A stretch of 64,000 bases of DNA, taken from NCBI RefSeq assembly GCF_000262465.1, contig NZ_CM001489.1, forward strand, positions 1,683,234 through 1,747,233. Direction: 5' to 3'. Shown here piece after piece: positions 16,572-24,760 of this stretch (its first letter is position 1; every line of letters begins with the position of its first letter). Both the position numbers and the translations under genes were made by a program. This stretch comes from Frankia sp. QA3 (lineage in GTDB: Bacteria > Actinomycetota > Actinomycetes > Frankiales > Frankiaceae). Under the pieces are notes generated by a model, which had not been told where the DNA came from, made no database searches, and saw only the letters and a list, made by a program, of their open reading frames with translations.

Positions 16572-16805
16572 ATGTCGGACGGCGCCGCCCACTCCCTCCG
16601 CGCACTGGTCACGGATTGGACGTGCAACCAGTTCGCGATCACGGATCACGAGGGCGACACCGCGGCCCTCCTGCGCCGGTTGGCCGACAGCATCGAGGGG
16701 CTGGGCCCCATCAACATTCTGGACATCACCTACACCAGGCCCTCCGATCCGTCGATAAAAGAGATCACTGCGACGGTGTACTTCACTCTGGCCGAGGAGG
16801 GGTGA
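16572..16805 (+). CDS. Small acidic protein, possible immunity or partner protein
   Basis: 77 residues, ATG 1 nt after the TGA of the upstream gene, with GGGGGA just before it, so translation is coupled. Begins MSDGAAHSLRALVTDW; a helix (ALLRRLADSIEGLG) is followed by two predicted strands (INILDITYT and ITATVYFTLAEEG). No known family recognised. Toxin-immunity gene order makes an immunity or chaperone role plausible but unproven. Confidence 0.6.
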   Translation: MSDGAAHSLRALVTDWTCNQFAITDHEGDTAALLRRLADSIEGLGPINILDITYTRPSDPSIKEITATVYFTLAEEG

Positions 16806-17070
16806 AGGCCCCGCCCCGACGCCGGCCCCGAACCCTGGGGACCGCCTAGCCGGAGCCGACCCCTGCTTGCCGGTACGAGTACGGCGCTCACGGTGTCGGT
16901 GGCAGCCTGTTCCGACCTGCGCTTTCCCATCGCCACGAGGTCCTTCCCGGGCCGCTGGCGCTACACGCCGTCTGGCAGGCGCCGGCGCGAGCGCGCGGGT
17001 GGACGCGCGGGCCGGCCGGGGGCCGACCCGCGCGGGTGGGGACTACTGCGGGGGGACTACTGCGGGGGAA
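16806..17070. other. Intergenic region at the right edge of the accessory island
   Basis: 265 bp between the small ORF and the convergent amidohydrolase. Near its end a near-repeat (GGGGACTACTGCGG, twice, then a degenerate third) runs into the amidohydrolase stop codon. No terminator with a T-run, tRNA or direct-repeat boundary is evident. Confidence 0.35.
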
Positions 17071-18360
17071 CTACTTGGAGCTGCCCGTGGCGGCCACCGA
17101 GGACAGCAGCGCGGTGTTGCCGCCGTCGGCCTCCGCCTTGCGGCGACCCATGCTCTTGGGCTCGATGTCGACGTCGGCCGCCTCGGCGCGCAGCGCGGCG
17201 ACGGTGGACTTCTCCTTCGGCCGGTGAGCGAAGGGGTTGAAGTCGAACGCCCGCATCGCGTTCTCGTGGGTGATCTTGTTGATCTCGTCGTCGGAAACCC
17301 CGGCGAGGTCCTTGAACAGCTTCTCGGGCCCGTACGGCCAGGTGGAGTCCGAGTGCGGGTAGTCCAGCTCCCACATGATCTTGTCGACGCCGACGTCCTC
17401 GCGCAGCTTCACGCCCACCGGGTCGTCGATGAAGCAGGTCCAGATGTGGTCGTGGAAGACCTGGCTGGGCAGCTTGCCGCCGAGGTCGGTGAACGTCCAC
17501 GCGTGGTGGTGCTGGTAGACGTAGTCGGCGCGCTCGAGGGCGTAGGGCAGCCAGCCGATGCCGCCCTCGGACAGGGCCATCTGCAGGTTCGGGATCCGCT
17601 TGAAGATCCCGGAGAAGACCAGGTCGGTGACCGCCATCAGGCTGTTCACCGGGGTCAGGGAGATCATGACCTCCGGCGGGGCGTCCGGGGCGGTCACGGT
17701 CACCGTCGACGACGAGCCGATGTGGATGCAGACGACCACGTTGTTGTCCGCGCATGCGCGCAGGAACGGGTCCCAGTAGTCGCTGTGGTAGCTCGGCAGG
17801 CCCAGCTTGACCGGGTTCTCCGAGAAGGTCACCGCGCGGGCGCCCTTCGCCGCGACCCGGCGGACCTCCTCGGCGGCGAGCTCGGGGTCCCACAGCACGG
17901 GCAGGCTGATCGGGATGAACCGGTCCGGGTGGGAGCCGGCCCACTCGTCGATGTGCCAGTCGTTGTAGGCGCGCACGCTGGCCAGCGCGAGGTCCTTGTC
18001 CTTGGCGCGCAGGAACAGCTGGCCGCAGAAGTGCGGGAAGGTGGGGAAGTTGATGCCCGCGAGCACGCCGCCGGCGCTCATGTCCCGCACGCGCTCGTCG
18101 GCGTCGTAGCAGCCGGGGCGCATCTGGGCGTACTCGGTCGGGTCGAGCCCGTACTCCTCCGGGGGACAGCCGGCGACGGCGTTGAGGCCGACGTTCGGGG
18201 CGAAGCCGTCCTCGAACGCCCACAGGTCGCCGCCGTTCGGGCCCTTGACGATGTGCGGAGCCCGGTCCTTGTACTTCGCTGGGATGTGCGCGTCGAACAT
18301 CGTGGGGGGTTCCACGACGTGGTCGTCGACGCTGATCAGGATAAGGTCTTCGACCTGCAT
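17071..18360 (-). CDS. Amidohydrolase family protein (COG2159-type metal-dependent hydrolase)
   Basis: 429 residues, a TIM-barrel metal hydrolase related to ACMSD/gamma-resorcylate decarboxylase. Metal-site features: SVDDHVVEPP at the N-terminus, CIHIGSS in the middle, and ELDYPHSDSTWP near the C-terminus, where the late Asp sits. AAGGAG lies upstream of the ATG. It is a clear paralogue of the protein at 22327-23613. Chemistry could be C-C or C-N bond hydrolysis or decarboxylation of a ring-derived acid. Substrate unknown; genes like it are common in actinobacterial CoA-degradation clusters. Confidence 0.88.
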   Translation of the reverse strand: MQVEDLILISVDDHVVEPPTMFDAHIPAKYKDRAPHIVKGPNGGDLWAFEDGFAPNVGLNAVAGCPPEEYGLDPTEYAQMRPGCYDADERVRDMSAGGVLAGINFPTFPHFCGQLFLRAKDKDLALASVRAYNDWHIDEWAGSHPDRFIPISLPVLWDPELAAEEVRRVAAKGARAVTFSENPVKLGLPSYHSDYWDPFLRACADNNVVVCIHIGSSSTVTVTAPDAPPEVMISLTPVNSLMAVTDLVFSGIFKRIPNLQMALSEGGIGWLPYALERADYVYQHHHAWTFTDLGGKLPSQVFHDHIWTCFIDDPVGVKLREDVGVDKIMWELDYPHSDSTWPYGPEKLFKDLAGVSDDEINKITHENAMRAFDFNPFAHRPKEKSTVAALRAEAADVDIEPKSMGRRKAEADGGNTALLSSVAATGSSK

Positions 18361-18612
18361 GACACTCCTTGACGCTTACAGAGGGCGGAAGAACGCACCA
18401 GCGTGCGTGGGTCCGGGTGCACCGGTCCTGCCGGGTCCCGGTGGGAGGGCGCGGATCTCACCGGATGCCTCCCTGCTCCTCGTCGGTGGTTTGGGCCGTG
18501 CCCGCAGCGCGCGGCTCGTCCGCTGCCGGGCGGCGGGACAGACCCGGCGACCAGGCCGCCGCGGCCCGGCGATGCGGGCCGCTCGCCTGGTGGTGAGCCG
18601 CGGGCACGTGAC

Positions 18613-18629
18613 GCAGCTCTATGAGCTGC
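18613..18629. promoter_or_regulatory. Perfect palindrome GCAGCTC-TAT-GAGCTGC
   Basis: Perfect 7-bp arms with a 3-bp centre, about 250 bp upstream of the amidohydrolase start at 18360. Size fits a dimeric repressor site; different from the TTGAC-N6-GTCAA sites elsewhere. Confidence 0.5.
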
Positions 18630-18723
18630 AACACTACTAAGACTACTGTCAGGATGGAAGGGGCGCCAGCGGATCGAACCGCACGACCCGCCCCGATCCG
18701 GGCAGCGACCCGATCCCGGCGGG

Positions 18724-18771
18724 GATCCGATCCGGTGGCGATCCGATCCGGTGGGGACCCGATCCGGTGGG
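18724..18771. repeat. 16-bp tandem repeat, three copies
   Basis: Units GATCCGATCCGGTGG(C/G) and GACCCGATCCGGTGGG follow one another just downstream of the SDR stop codon. Non-coding; purpose unknown. Confidence 0.85.
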
Positions 18772-18773
18772 GA

Positions 18774-19571
18774 TCAGAACGCCGAGCGGTGGTGGCCGCC
18801 GTCGACCTCGATCCAGTTTCCGTTGACGTAGCCGGCCTGCTCCGAGCAGAGGTACACGATCATCGAGGCGATCTCGTCCGGGCGGCCGAGGCGCGCGGCG
18901 GGCACCCGCGCGTTGGTGCGCATCCACTCGCGGCGGGCGTGGGCGTCGTGCACGCCGACGTTGGCGTCCATGTACGCGATCGCGTTGGCGGTCTCGATCC
19001 AGCCCGGCGCCACCGTGTTCACCGTGATGCCGTAGCGGGCGTACTCGTCGGCGACGGTCTTGAGCAGGCCGATCGTCGACGGGCGGGTGGCGTTGGCGAT
19101 GGCGTGGTGGATCGCGCCCACCGGCTCCTTGGCGGTCGCCGAGCCGATGTGGACGAAGCGGCCCCAACCGGCCTCGCGCATCCCGGGCAGCACGGCATGC
19201 AGCAGGTAGACCTGGCTCATCGTGTAGCTGCGGAACGAGTCGACGTAGTGCTCGGGCTCGGTGATGTCGGCGAAGTCGCCCGGGATGTTGAACACCGTCT
19301 GGCCGATCACGATCAGCGGCGGGCCGAGCGTCGTGGTGACCTCGGCGACGGCCCGGTCGACGTCGGCGCGGTCGGTGAGGTCGGCCGGGACCCCGATCGC
19401 GGTGCCACCCTCGGCCGTGATCTGCTCGACCGCCGCGTCGATGGCGGTCTTCGTCCGCGCGACGATCGCGACCTTGCAGCCTTCGGCGGCGAGCATGCGG
19501 GCGGCCTCGCGGCCCATCCCCTTGCTCCCGCCGGTTAAGAAGACGACCTTGCCGGCGATGCCGAGATCCAT
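18774..19571 (-). CDS. SDR-family protein with degenerate active site
   Basis: 265 residues, Rossmann short-chain dehydrogenase fold. The cofactor loop TGGSKGMG is intact, and the C-terminal YVNGNWIEVDGGHH is typical. At the catalytic YxxxK position (family YSASK) the protein reads HAIAN after the conserved Ser (IGSATAKEP), so both the Tyr and the Lys appear missing. It may bind NAD(P) without classic hydride-transfer catalysis, or use His. It lies in a catabolic cluster, upstream of the amidohydrolase on the same strand. An operator-like site at 19876-19891 lies upstream. Confidence 0.85.
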   Translation of the reverse strand: MDLGIAGKVVFLTGGSKGMGREAARMLAAEGCKVAIVARTKTAIDAAVEQITAEGGTAIGVPADLTDRADVDRAVAEVTTTLGPPLIVIGQTVFNIPGDFADITEPEHYVDSFRSYTMSQVYLLHAVLPGMREAGWGRFVHIGSATAKEPVGAIHHAIANATRPSTIGLLKTVADEYARYGITVNTVAPGWIETANAIAYMDANVGVHDAHARREWMRTNARVPAARLGRPDEIASMIVYLCSEQAGYVNGNWIEVDGGHHRSAF

Positions 19572-19875
19572 GCGCTGTGCCTCCTGGGCGTCAGTGCCCG
19601 CTCGTTCGCCCGGCCGGCGAGCCGAGGGCCGAGGGACCGGGCGGGAGTCGCCGGTCGGGTCCGGGGCCTGCGCCTCGCGGCGGGGTGGGACACGACCGTC
19701 GTGGGTGGTCGGGGTGGGGACGCGGCCGGTCGCACCGGCCCATCGCGGCCTGCGGGGCGCCGGTGGGCGCGGCGCGGGCAGGCCCGACCTGATCGACCTG
19801 TGAGCGCTGATCGCCCCGTGAGCGAGGTGTGGTCAAGCCGGCGGCCGCGATGTAGAACACAATTCTAGGAACGTC

Positions 19876-19891
19876 CTGGCGGAAGCGTCAA
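19876..19891 (-). promoter_or_regulatory. Operator-like site (TTGAC-N6-GTCAA family, variant)
   Basis: Read on the minus strand: TTGACGCTTCCGCCAG. It matches the site at 29561-29576 closely on one arm (TTGACRCTTCCGCCA). TTGACG followed about 18 bp later by TAGAAT could be the SDR promoter. Confidence 0.5.
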
Positions 19892-19964
19892 CGCATCGGC
19901 GGCGCCGCAGCCCGGGGCGTGGGCGGCCAAACCGCCCCCTGCGCCGGGCCGGTGCGGGGGATAC

Positions 19965-19980
19965 TTGATGATCCCGTCAA
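19965..19980 (+). promoter_or_regulatory. Operator-like site, one mismatch
   Basis: TTGATGATCCCGTCAA, that is TTGAT-N6-GTCAA, about 100 bp upstream of the CaiB-family gene at 20081. One mismatch to the repeated operator. Confidence 0.45.
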
Positions 19981-20080
19981 GTTTTGGCTGCCCCGAAAGA
20001 CTGACGAGTTGATCACGACTTGGTGATCACCAGAGGGTGCGGCCGGCAGGCCGACCACAGGGAGGCCGGGTGTTGATCTT

Positions 20081-21292
20081 ATGACTTTTCCGCTCGCGGG
20101 TATCAAGGTGCTGGAGTTCTCCGAGCACGGGTTCGTGCCGTCCGCCGCGGCGGCGCTGGCCGACTTCGGCGCGGACGTCGTCAAGCTGGAACGGCCCACC
20201 GGCGATCCGATGCGCCAGATCCACGCCAACCGCCTCGTGCCCGAGGCCGACGGCGAGGAGTTCATGTTCGAGCTGGTCAACCGCAACAAGCGGGGCGTCG
20301 CGCTCGACGTGGAGACGGCGGCCGGCCGGCAGGTCTTCGAACGGCTCGTCCGCTGGGCGGACGTGTACATCACCAACCAGCTTCCCCGGGTGCGGCGCAA
20401 GCTGCGCACCGAGCCCGCGGACCTGCTGGCCCTCAACCCGAAGCTCGTCGTGGCCAAGGGCCACGGCCAGGGCCAGGCCGGCCCGGACGCCGAGGCCGGC
20501 GGCTACGACGGGGTCTCCTACTGGGCCCGCGGCGGCGTCGCCCACGTGCTCACCGCGCCGGACGCGCCGGAGCCGACGATGCAGCGCCCGGCCCTCGGCG
20601 ACGTGCCGACGGGCATGTACCTCGCCGGCGCGGTCTGCGCCGGCCTCGTCCACGTCCTGCGCACCGGCAAGGGCGTCGTCGTCGACACCGCCCTGCTGGG
20701 CGGTGCGACCTGGACGATGGGCCCCGACCTCGCCTACAGCTCGCTGACCGGCCGCCAGATGCAGATGACCGGCGGCGGCCCGCGCAGCCCCCTGGTCAAC
20801 ACCTACCGCACCGGCGACGGCCGCTTCGTCAACCTCGTGATGCTCGACGAGGCCCGCTACTGGGAGCCCGCCTGCACCGCCGTCGGCCTGCCCGAGCTGA
20901 TCGACGCCTACCCGGACGCCGCGTCGCGCCGGTCCGCCTGGGGCGAGCTGGGCGAGCGGTTCCGGGCGGCGATCGGCGCGCTCACCCGCGCCGAGTTCGA
21001 CGCCCGGCTGCGGGAGCAGGACTGCATCTTCTCGTTCTACGCGGTGCCGCAGGAGGTCGTCGGCGACCCGGCCGTCGTCGACAACGGCTACCTCATGGCC
21101 CATCCGACCCGCCCCGGGCTGCGCCTGCCCGCCGCGCCGGCCCAGTTCGACGACGCGCATCCGGTGATGCGCCTGGGCGCGCCGGCGCTCGGCGAGCACT
21201 CCCGCGAGGTGCTGCGCGAGGTGGGCTACGACGGCGAGGAGATCGACCGCCTGACCAAGGACGGCGTGCTCGGCGAGCCCCCCGCCGCCTGA
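20081..21292 (+). CDS. CaiB/BaiF (class III) CoA-transferase
   Basis: 403 residues, usual family length. N-terminal GIKVLEFSEHGFVPSAAAA and FGADVVKLERPTGDP are the family's opening Rossmann segment, followed by the NKRGVALDV motif. The nucleophilic Asp is usually in the GD-P-TGM stretch, here ALGDVPTGMYLAGAV. It would move CoA between acids, activating or releasing a catabolic acid without ATP. Monocistronic, convergent with the SDR at 21453. The upstream site at 19965 suggests shared control with the neighbouring operons. Confidence 0.88.
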   Translation: MTFPLAGIKVLEFSEHGFVPSAAAALADFGADVVKLERPTGDPMRQIHANRLVPEADGEEFMFELVNRNKRGVALDVETAAGRQVFERLVRWADVYITNQLPRVRRKLRTEPADLLALNPKLVVAKGHGQGQAGPDAEAGGYDGVSYWARGGVAHVLTAPDAPEPTMQRPALGDVPTGMYLAGAVCAGLVHVLRTGKGVVVDTALLGGATWTMGPDLAYSSLTGRQMQMTGGGPRSPLVNTYRTGDGRFVNLVMLDEARYWEPACTAVGLPELIDAYPDAASRRSAWGELGERFRAAIGALTRAEFDARLREQDCIFSFYAVPQEVVGDPAVVDNGYLMAHPTRPGLRLPAAPAQFDDAHPVMRLGAPALGEHSREVLREVGYDGEEIDRLTKDGVLGEPPAA

Positions 21293-21400
21293 GCCGCCGC
21301 CCGTGACCCGGGCCGGATCCGCCCGTCGCCCGGCGGATCCGGCCCGACCGGTGCCATGCTTCGCTCACGGATCGCCCACCACGGAGCAGCTGGACGACTG

Positions 21401-21430
21401 GTTCCGGCGTTCTTCGGAACACCATGATCG
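21401..21430. repeat. Dispersed hairpin repeat (GTTCCG...CGGAACACCATGATCG)
   Basis: GTTCCG and CGGAAC form a 6-bp stem with an 8-nt loop, followed by ACCATGATCG. The CGGAACACCATGATCG part recurs at 51667-51688, and GGAACACCATGATCG at 51601-51615. It sits between two convergent genes, where a hairpin could also act as a bidirectional terminator. Confidence 0.65.
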
Positions 21431-21452
21431 CTGGTGCTGGCGAACCTGTCGT

Positions 21453-22271
21453 CTAGCCGGCGACCGGCTCGTTGGGGACGACGCGGGGGACGACCGGCTG
21501 GTGGCTGGTCGCGCCGCCGTCGACGGTGAGCTGGGTGCCGGTGACGTACTTCGACTCGTCGGCGGCCAGGTAGACCGCGGCGGCGGCGATGTCGGCGGGC
21601 TCGCCGAGCCGCGGCAGCGACAGCATGCTGCGGATGACGTGCATGTACTCCTCGTCGGCGAGCAGCTTGCGCATGACGTCGCCGTCGGTGTTGATGAACC
21701 CGACGATGATCGCGTTGGCGCGGATGGAGTCCGGGCCGTAGTCGACCGACATCTGCCGGGTCAGCGAGTTGATCGCCCCCTTGGACGCCTGGTAGGCGGG
21801 TCGGGAGCGCACGGACAGGATGCTCGACGACGCCGAGATGTTGATGATCGAGCCGCCGCCCGCCGCGCGCATGTGCCCGATCGCGTACTTGCTCGCCCAC
21901 AGCGTCCCGTACAGCGCGGTGCGGACGGTGTAGTCGAAGTCCTCGTTGGTGATCTCGTCGACGTGGTTGTCGACGCCGCTGATCGTCACGTCCGTCGCCG
22001 CCGCGTTGTTCACCAGCACGGTGACCGGGCCGTAGGCGTCGACGGTCGCGGCAACGGCGCCGGCGACGTCCGACTCGATCTTGTTGTCGGCGCGCACGAA
22101 CGTCGCGGTGCCGCCGGCGTCGCGTAACTCCTTCTCCAGCGCGGTGCCGGTGGACTCGTTGCGCCCGGTGAACGCCACCGCCGCGCCCTCGTCGACGAAC
22201 ATCCGCACGATCCCGGCGCCGATGCCGGCGGTGCCGCCGGTGACCAGCGCGACCTTGCCCTGAAGCCTCAT
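21453..22271 (-). CDS. Short-chain dehydrogenase/reductase (3-oxoacyl reductase-like)
   Basis: 272 residues, classical SDR. Cofactor loop TGGTAGIG, NNAA motif, catalytic Ser in INISASSS and YxxxK as AYQASKGA are all intact; C-terminal GTQLTVDGG. It likely oxidises a hydroxyacyl or ring hydroxyl group with NAD(P). Start ATG 22271. It lies 55 bp downstream of the amidohydrolase at 22327-23613, so it belongs to the PanC-like, amidohydrolase, SDR minus-strand operon. Confidence 0.92.
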   Translation of the reverse strand: MRLQGKVALVTGGTAGIGAGIVRMFVDEGAAVAFTGRNESTGTALEKELRDAGGTATFVRADNKIESDVAGAVAATVDAYGPVTVLVNNAAATDVTISGVDNHVDEITNEDFDYTVRTALYGTLWASKYAIGHMRAAGGGSIINISASSSILSVRSRPAYQASKGAINSLTRQMSVDYGPDSIRANAIIVGFINTDGDVMRKLLADEEYMHVIRSMLSLPRLGEPADIAAAAVYLAADESKYVTGTQLTVDGGATSHQPVVPRVVPNEPVAG

Positions 22272-22326
22272 GTGCCGTCCTCTCGGTGCGACCGGTACGA
22301 CCGGATCTGCTGCTGGTGCGGCGCGC

Positions 22327-23613
22327 TCATCCCCTGCCCGCGGCCTGCACGGCGATCGCCGCCAGCTCCGCGGGCGTGCTGCCGCGGTGCTCGCGCAGGA
22401 TGTGACGCAGCGTCAGGTCGACGTCGGCGCCCTCGGCGCGCAGCGCGGCGACGGTGGCGCGTTCGCGCGGGCGGTGGGAGAAGGCGTCGAAGTCGAACGC
22501 CCGCAGCGCGTTGCCGTGCGTGATCGCGTTGACCTCGTCGTCGGGGATGCCGGCCAGCGAACGGGCCAGCTCCTCGGGGCTGTTTGGCCAGGTCGAGTCG
22601 CCGTGCGGGTAGTCGCACTCCCACATGATCGTGTGCAGGCCGACCCGCTCGCGCAGCACGAGCCCGGCCGGGTCGTCGATGAAGCAGCTGTAGATCTGGT
22701 CGCGGAACAGCTCGCTGGGCAGCCGGTCGCCGAGCTCGGTGCCCGTCCACGCGCGGTGGTGGCGGTAGACGTAGTCGCAGCGCTCGAGGGTGTACGGGAT
22801 CCAGCCGATGCCGCCCTCGGACAGCGCGATCCGCAGGTCCGGGAAGCGGGGGAGCACGCCGGAGAACAGCAGGTCGGTCAGGGTCGACTGGGTGTTCATC
22901 GGGCTGAGCGCGATGGAGACCTCCATCGGCGCGTCCTCGGCGGTCACCGGCACCTGCGACGACGAGCCGATGTGCAGGCAGACGACGACGTTCGTCTCGG
23001 CGCAGGCCGCCCAGAACGGGTCCCAGGAGCGGCTGTGCAGGCTCGGCAGGCCGAGCTTCGCCGGGTTCTCCGAGAACGTCACCGCGTGGCAGCCCTTCGC
23101 GGCGACCCGGCGGATCTCGGCGGCCATGAGCTCGGCGTCCCACAGCGGCATGACGGCCAGCGGGATGATCCGGCCGGGGTGCGCGCCGGCCCACTCGTCG
23201 ATGTGCCAGTCGTTGTAGGCGCGCACGACGGCGAGCCCCAGCTCACGGTCGGCGGTGGCCCGGGTCAGGAACTGGCCGCAGAACTGGGCGAACGTCGGGA
23301 AGTTCAGGCTGGCCAGCACCCCGCCCGCGTTCATGTCCCGGATGCGCTCGTCGATGTCGTGACACCCCGGCCGCATCTGGTCGAACCGGGTCGGGTCTAA
23401 GCCGTAGTCCTCGGGGCGGACGCCGGCGACCGCGTTGAGGCCGATGTTCGGGGTGATCTGCCCCTCGTAGGTCCAGATCTGGTTGCCGTCGGCGGTCTCG
23501 ACGACGTGGGGCGCGCGGTCGCGGTAGCGGGCGGGGATGTGCGCGTCGAACATGGTGGGCGGCTCGACGACGTGGTCGTCGACGCTGACGAGGATGAGGT
23601 CACCGACATCCAT
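22327..23613 (-). CDS. Amidohydrolase family protein, paralogue of the one at 17071
   Basis: 428 residues. The same opening (LILVSVDDHVVEPPTMFDAHIPA) and the same middle (CLHIGSS) and late (ECDYPHGDSTWP) metal-site segments as the protein at 17071-18360, so the two derive from a duplication. AGGAG precedes the ATG. It lies between a PanC-like ligase upstream and an SDR downstream. Likely a hydrolase or decarboxylase of a carboxylated intermediate; the exact reaction is unknown. Confidence 0.88.
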   Translation of the reverse strand: MDVGDLILVSVDDHVVEPPTMFDAHIPARYRDRAPHVVETADGNQIWTYEGQITPNIGLNAVAGVRPEDYGLDPTRFDQMRPGCHDIDERIRDMNAGGVLASLNFPTFAQFCGQFLTRATADRELGLAVVRAYNDWHIDEWAGAHPGRIIPLAVMPLWDAELMAAEIRRVAAKGCHAVTFSENPAKLGLPSLHSRSWDPFWAACAETNVVVCLHIGSSSQVPVTAEDAPMEVSIALSPMNTQSTLTDLLFSGVLPRFPDLRIALSEGGIGWIPYTLERCDYVYRHHRAWTGTELGDRLPSELFRDQIYSCFIDDPAGLVLRERVGLHTIMWECDYPHGDSTWPNSPEELARSLAGIPDDEVNAITHGNALRAFDFDAFSHRPRERATVAALRAEGADVDLTLRHILREHRGSTPAELAAIAVQAAGRG

Positions 23614-23683
23614 GGGGGCGCTCCTGTCAGTGGGTGGCGGTTGGCGTGGGCGGCTGTCAGGCGGTGGGCGTATGTGCGGCCGC

Positions 23684-24559
23684 TCAGGCGGTGGGGACGG
23701 TGACGCCGATGTTGTCGACCAGCGGCGTGGTGCCGAAGCGGACCGAGGCGAGCAGGCGGACCTCGCCGTCGCTCGGGCCGCCCTCGGCGCCCGGGTCGAG
23801 GGTGTCCAGCGGGCGCAGCGTCGCGGCCTCGACGGCGACGACGTAGTCCGGGTCGGCGACCGGGCGCAGCCGGGCCAGGGCGACCTCGGCCGCGGCGTGG
23901 GCGTCGCGTTCCCCGGCGGCGATCGCGTCGGCCGCGGCGGTCAGCGCGGCGTACAGCGCTGGCGCGGCGGCGCGCTGCTCGGGGGAGAGCTTGGTGTTGC
24001 GGCTGGAGATCGCCACCCCGTCGGGCTCCCGGCGGGTGGGGCAGCCGACGACCCGCGACGGCAGGTGCAGGTCCTCGGCCATCCGCTGGAACATCACGAG
24101 CTGCTGCCAGTCCTTCTCGCCGAAGAACGTCGTGCAGGGCCCCGCGATGTTGAGCAGGGTGGCGACCATCGTGACGAGCAGCTCCATGTGCTCGCCCTCG
24201 GGCATGCCGGTCAGGTGGCGCAGCATCCCCGGCATGGCCAGGAAGGTGTTCGAGGGCCGCTGGTAGAGGTCGTGGCGCAGCGGGATGTAGAACACGTCGA
24301 CGCCGGCCGCCTCGAACAGCGCCTGGTCGTGGGCGAGGTCGCGGTTGTAGGCCTGCACGCCGCCGGAGGCCCATTCCAGCTTCAGCGCGCCGTTCCAGAA
24401 CACCGCGACGACGTCGCACTCCTTCTTCGCCTGTTCGACCAGGGAGATGTGCCCGGAGTGGGTGCCGCCGCTGGTGCCGACCATGGCGACCCGCCGCCCG
24501 GCCGCCCGCTCGGCGTCGAGCAGCTCGCGGACCTCGGCATGCTTCTCAGTGGTGATCAT
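23684..24559 (-). CDS. PanC-like ligase (pantothenate synthetase paralogue)
   Basis: 291 residues from ATG 24559 (GGAG 6 nt upstream); an earlier ATG would add a basic 26-residue tail with no site. The nucleotidyltransferase-superfamily HxGH appears as GGTHSGHISLV (residues 31-41); FFGEKDWQQL and ISSRNTKLSPEQR match pantoate-beta-alanine ligase closely. But the substrate loops differ: PanC's PTMGALHEGH is GTSGGTHSGH and FVNP is FWNG. With no panB or panD here and a catabolic operon downstream, it may join another acid and amine through an acyl-adenylate. A genuine second PanC remains possible. Confidence 0.82.
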   Translation of the reverse strand: MITTEKHAEVRELLDAERAAGRRVAMVGTSGGTHSGHISLVEQAKKECDVVAVFWNGALKLEWASGGVQAYNRDLAHDQALFEAAGVDVFYIPLRHDLYQRPSNTFLAMPGMLRHLTGMPEGEHMELLVTMVATLLNIAGPCTTFFGEKDWQQLVMFQRMAEDLHLPSRVVGCPTRREPDGVAISSRNTKLSPEQRAAAPALYAALTAAADAIAAGERDAHAAAEVALARLRPVADPDYVVAVEAATLRPLDTLDPGAEGGPSDGEVRLLASVRFGTTPLVDNIGVTVPTA

Positions 24560-24651
24560 GACGCGCTCCAAGGTCGAGGATCGTCGCCGCTTGTTGCGGG
24601 CGAGGGGGATGTGATGACCCTCACGGATCGCCGTCACCGTGTCAAAGTGCT

Positions 24652-24677
24652 GTTCAAAAACCTGAACAAGCGTTCAG
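24652..24677. promoter_or_regulatory. Palindromic operator before the PanC-like operon
   Basis: CTGAACAAGCGTTCAG (24662-24677) is a perfect inverted repeat, CTGAAC-N4-GTTCAG. It overlaps a second repeat GTTCA-N6-TGAAC (24652-24667). About 95 bp upstream of the start codon at 24559. Likely repressor site, of a type different from the TTGAC family. Confidence 0.55.
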
Positions 24678-24689
24678 TCGCCGGAAATG

Positions 24690-24734
24690 CCTGAGCCACC
24701 GCGTCGCGACTGCTCGCGAACACGGTGGCTCAGG
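24690..24734 (-). terminator. Strong hairpin downstream of the ligase-ECH-phosphotransferase operon
   Basis: CCTGAGCCACCG (24690-24701) and CGGTGGCTCAGG (24723-24734) pair over 12 bp with a 21-nt loop, just after the stop codon at 24761 of the minus-strand operon. No long T-run, as usual for such GC-rich DNA. Confidence 0.6.
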
Positions 24735-24760
24735 AATGGCGTGGCTCAGGAAGGCGTGGC

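Larger units (their letters stand above)
18361..18773. other. Intergenic region between amidohydrolase and SDR genes
   Basis: 413 bp. It holds a palindrome (18613-18629) that may control the amidohydrolase promoter and a 16-bp tandem repeat (18724-18771) just after the SDR stop. No coding region convinces me. Confidence 0.5.
19572..20080. other. Divergent intergenic region (SDR / CaiB genes)
   Basis: 509 bp. Two sites resembling the TTGAC-N6-GTCAA operator (19876-19891 and 19965-19980) are the only clear features; TAGAAT (minus strand) stands near the first. Short frames here look like GC-bias artefacts. Confidence 0.5.

Noticed and set aside
23684..24559. Housekeeping panC
   Set aside because: Substrate-loop residues and genomic context differ from biosynthetic PanC; I keep the fold but not the gene symbol.
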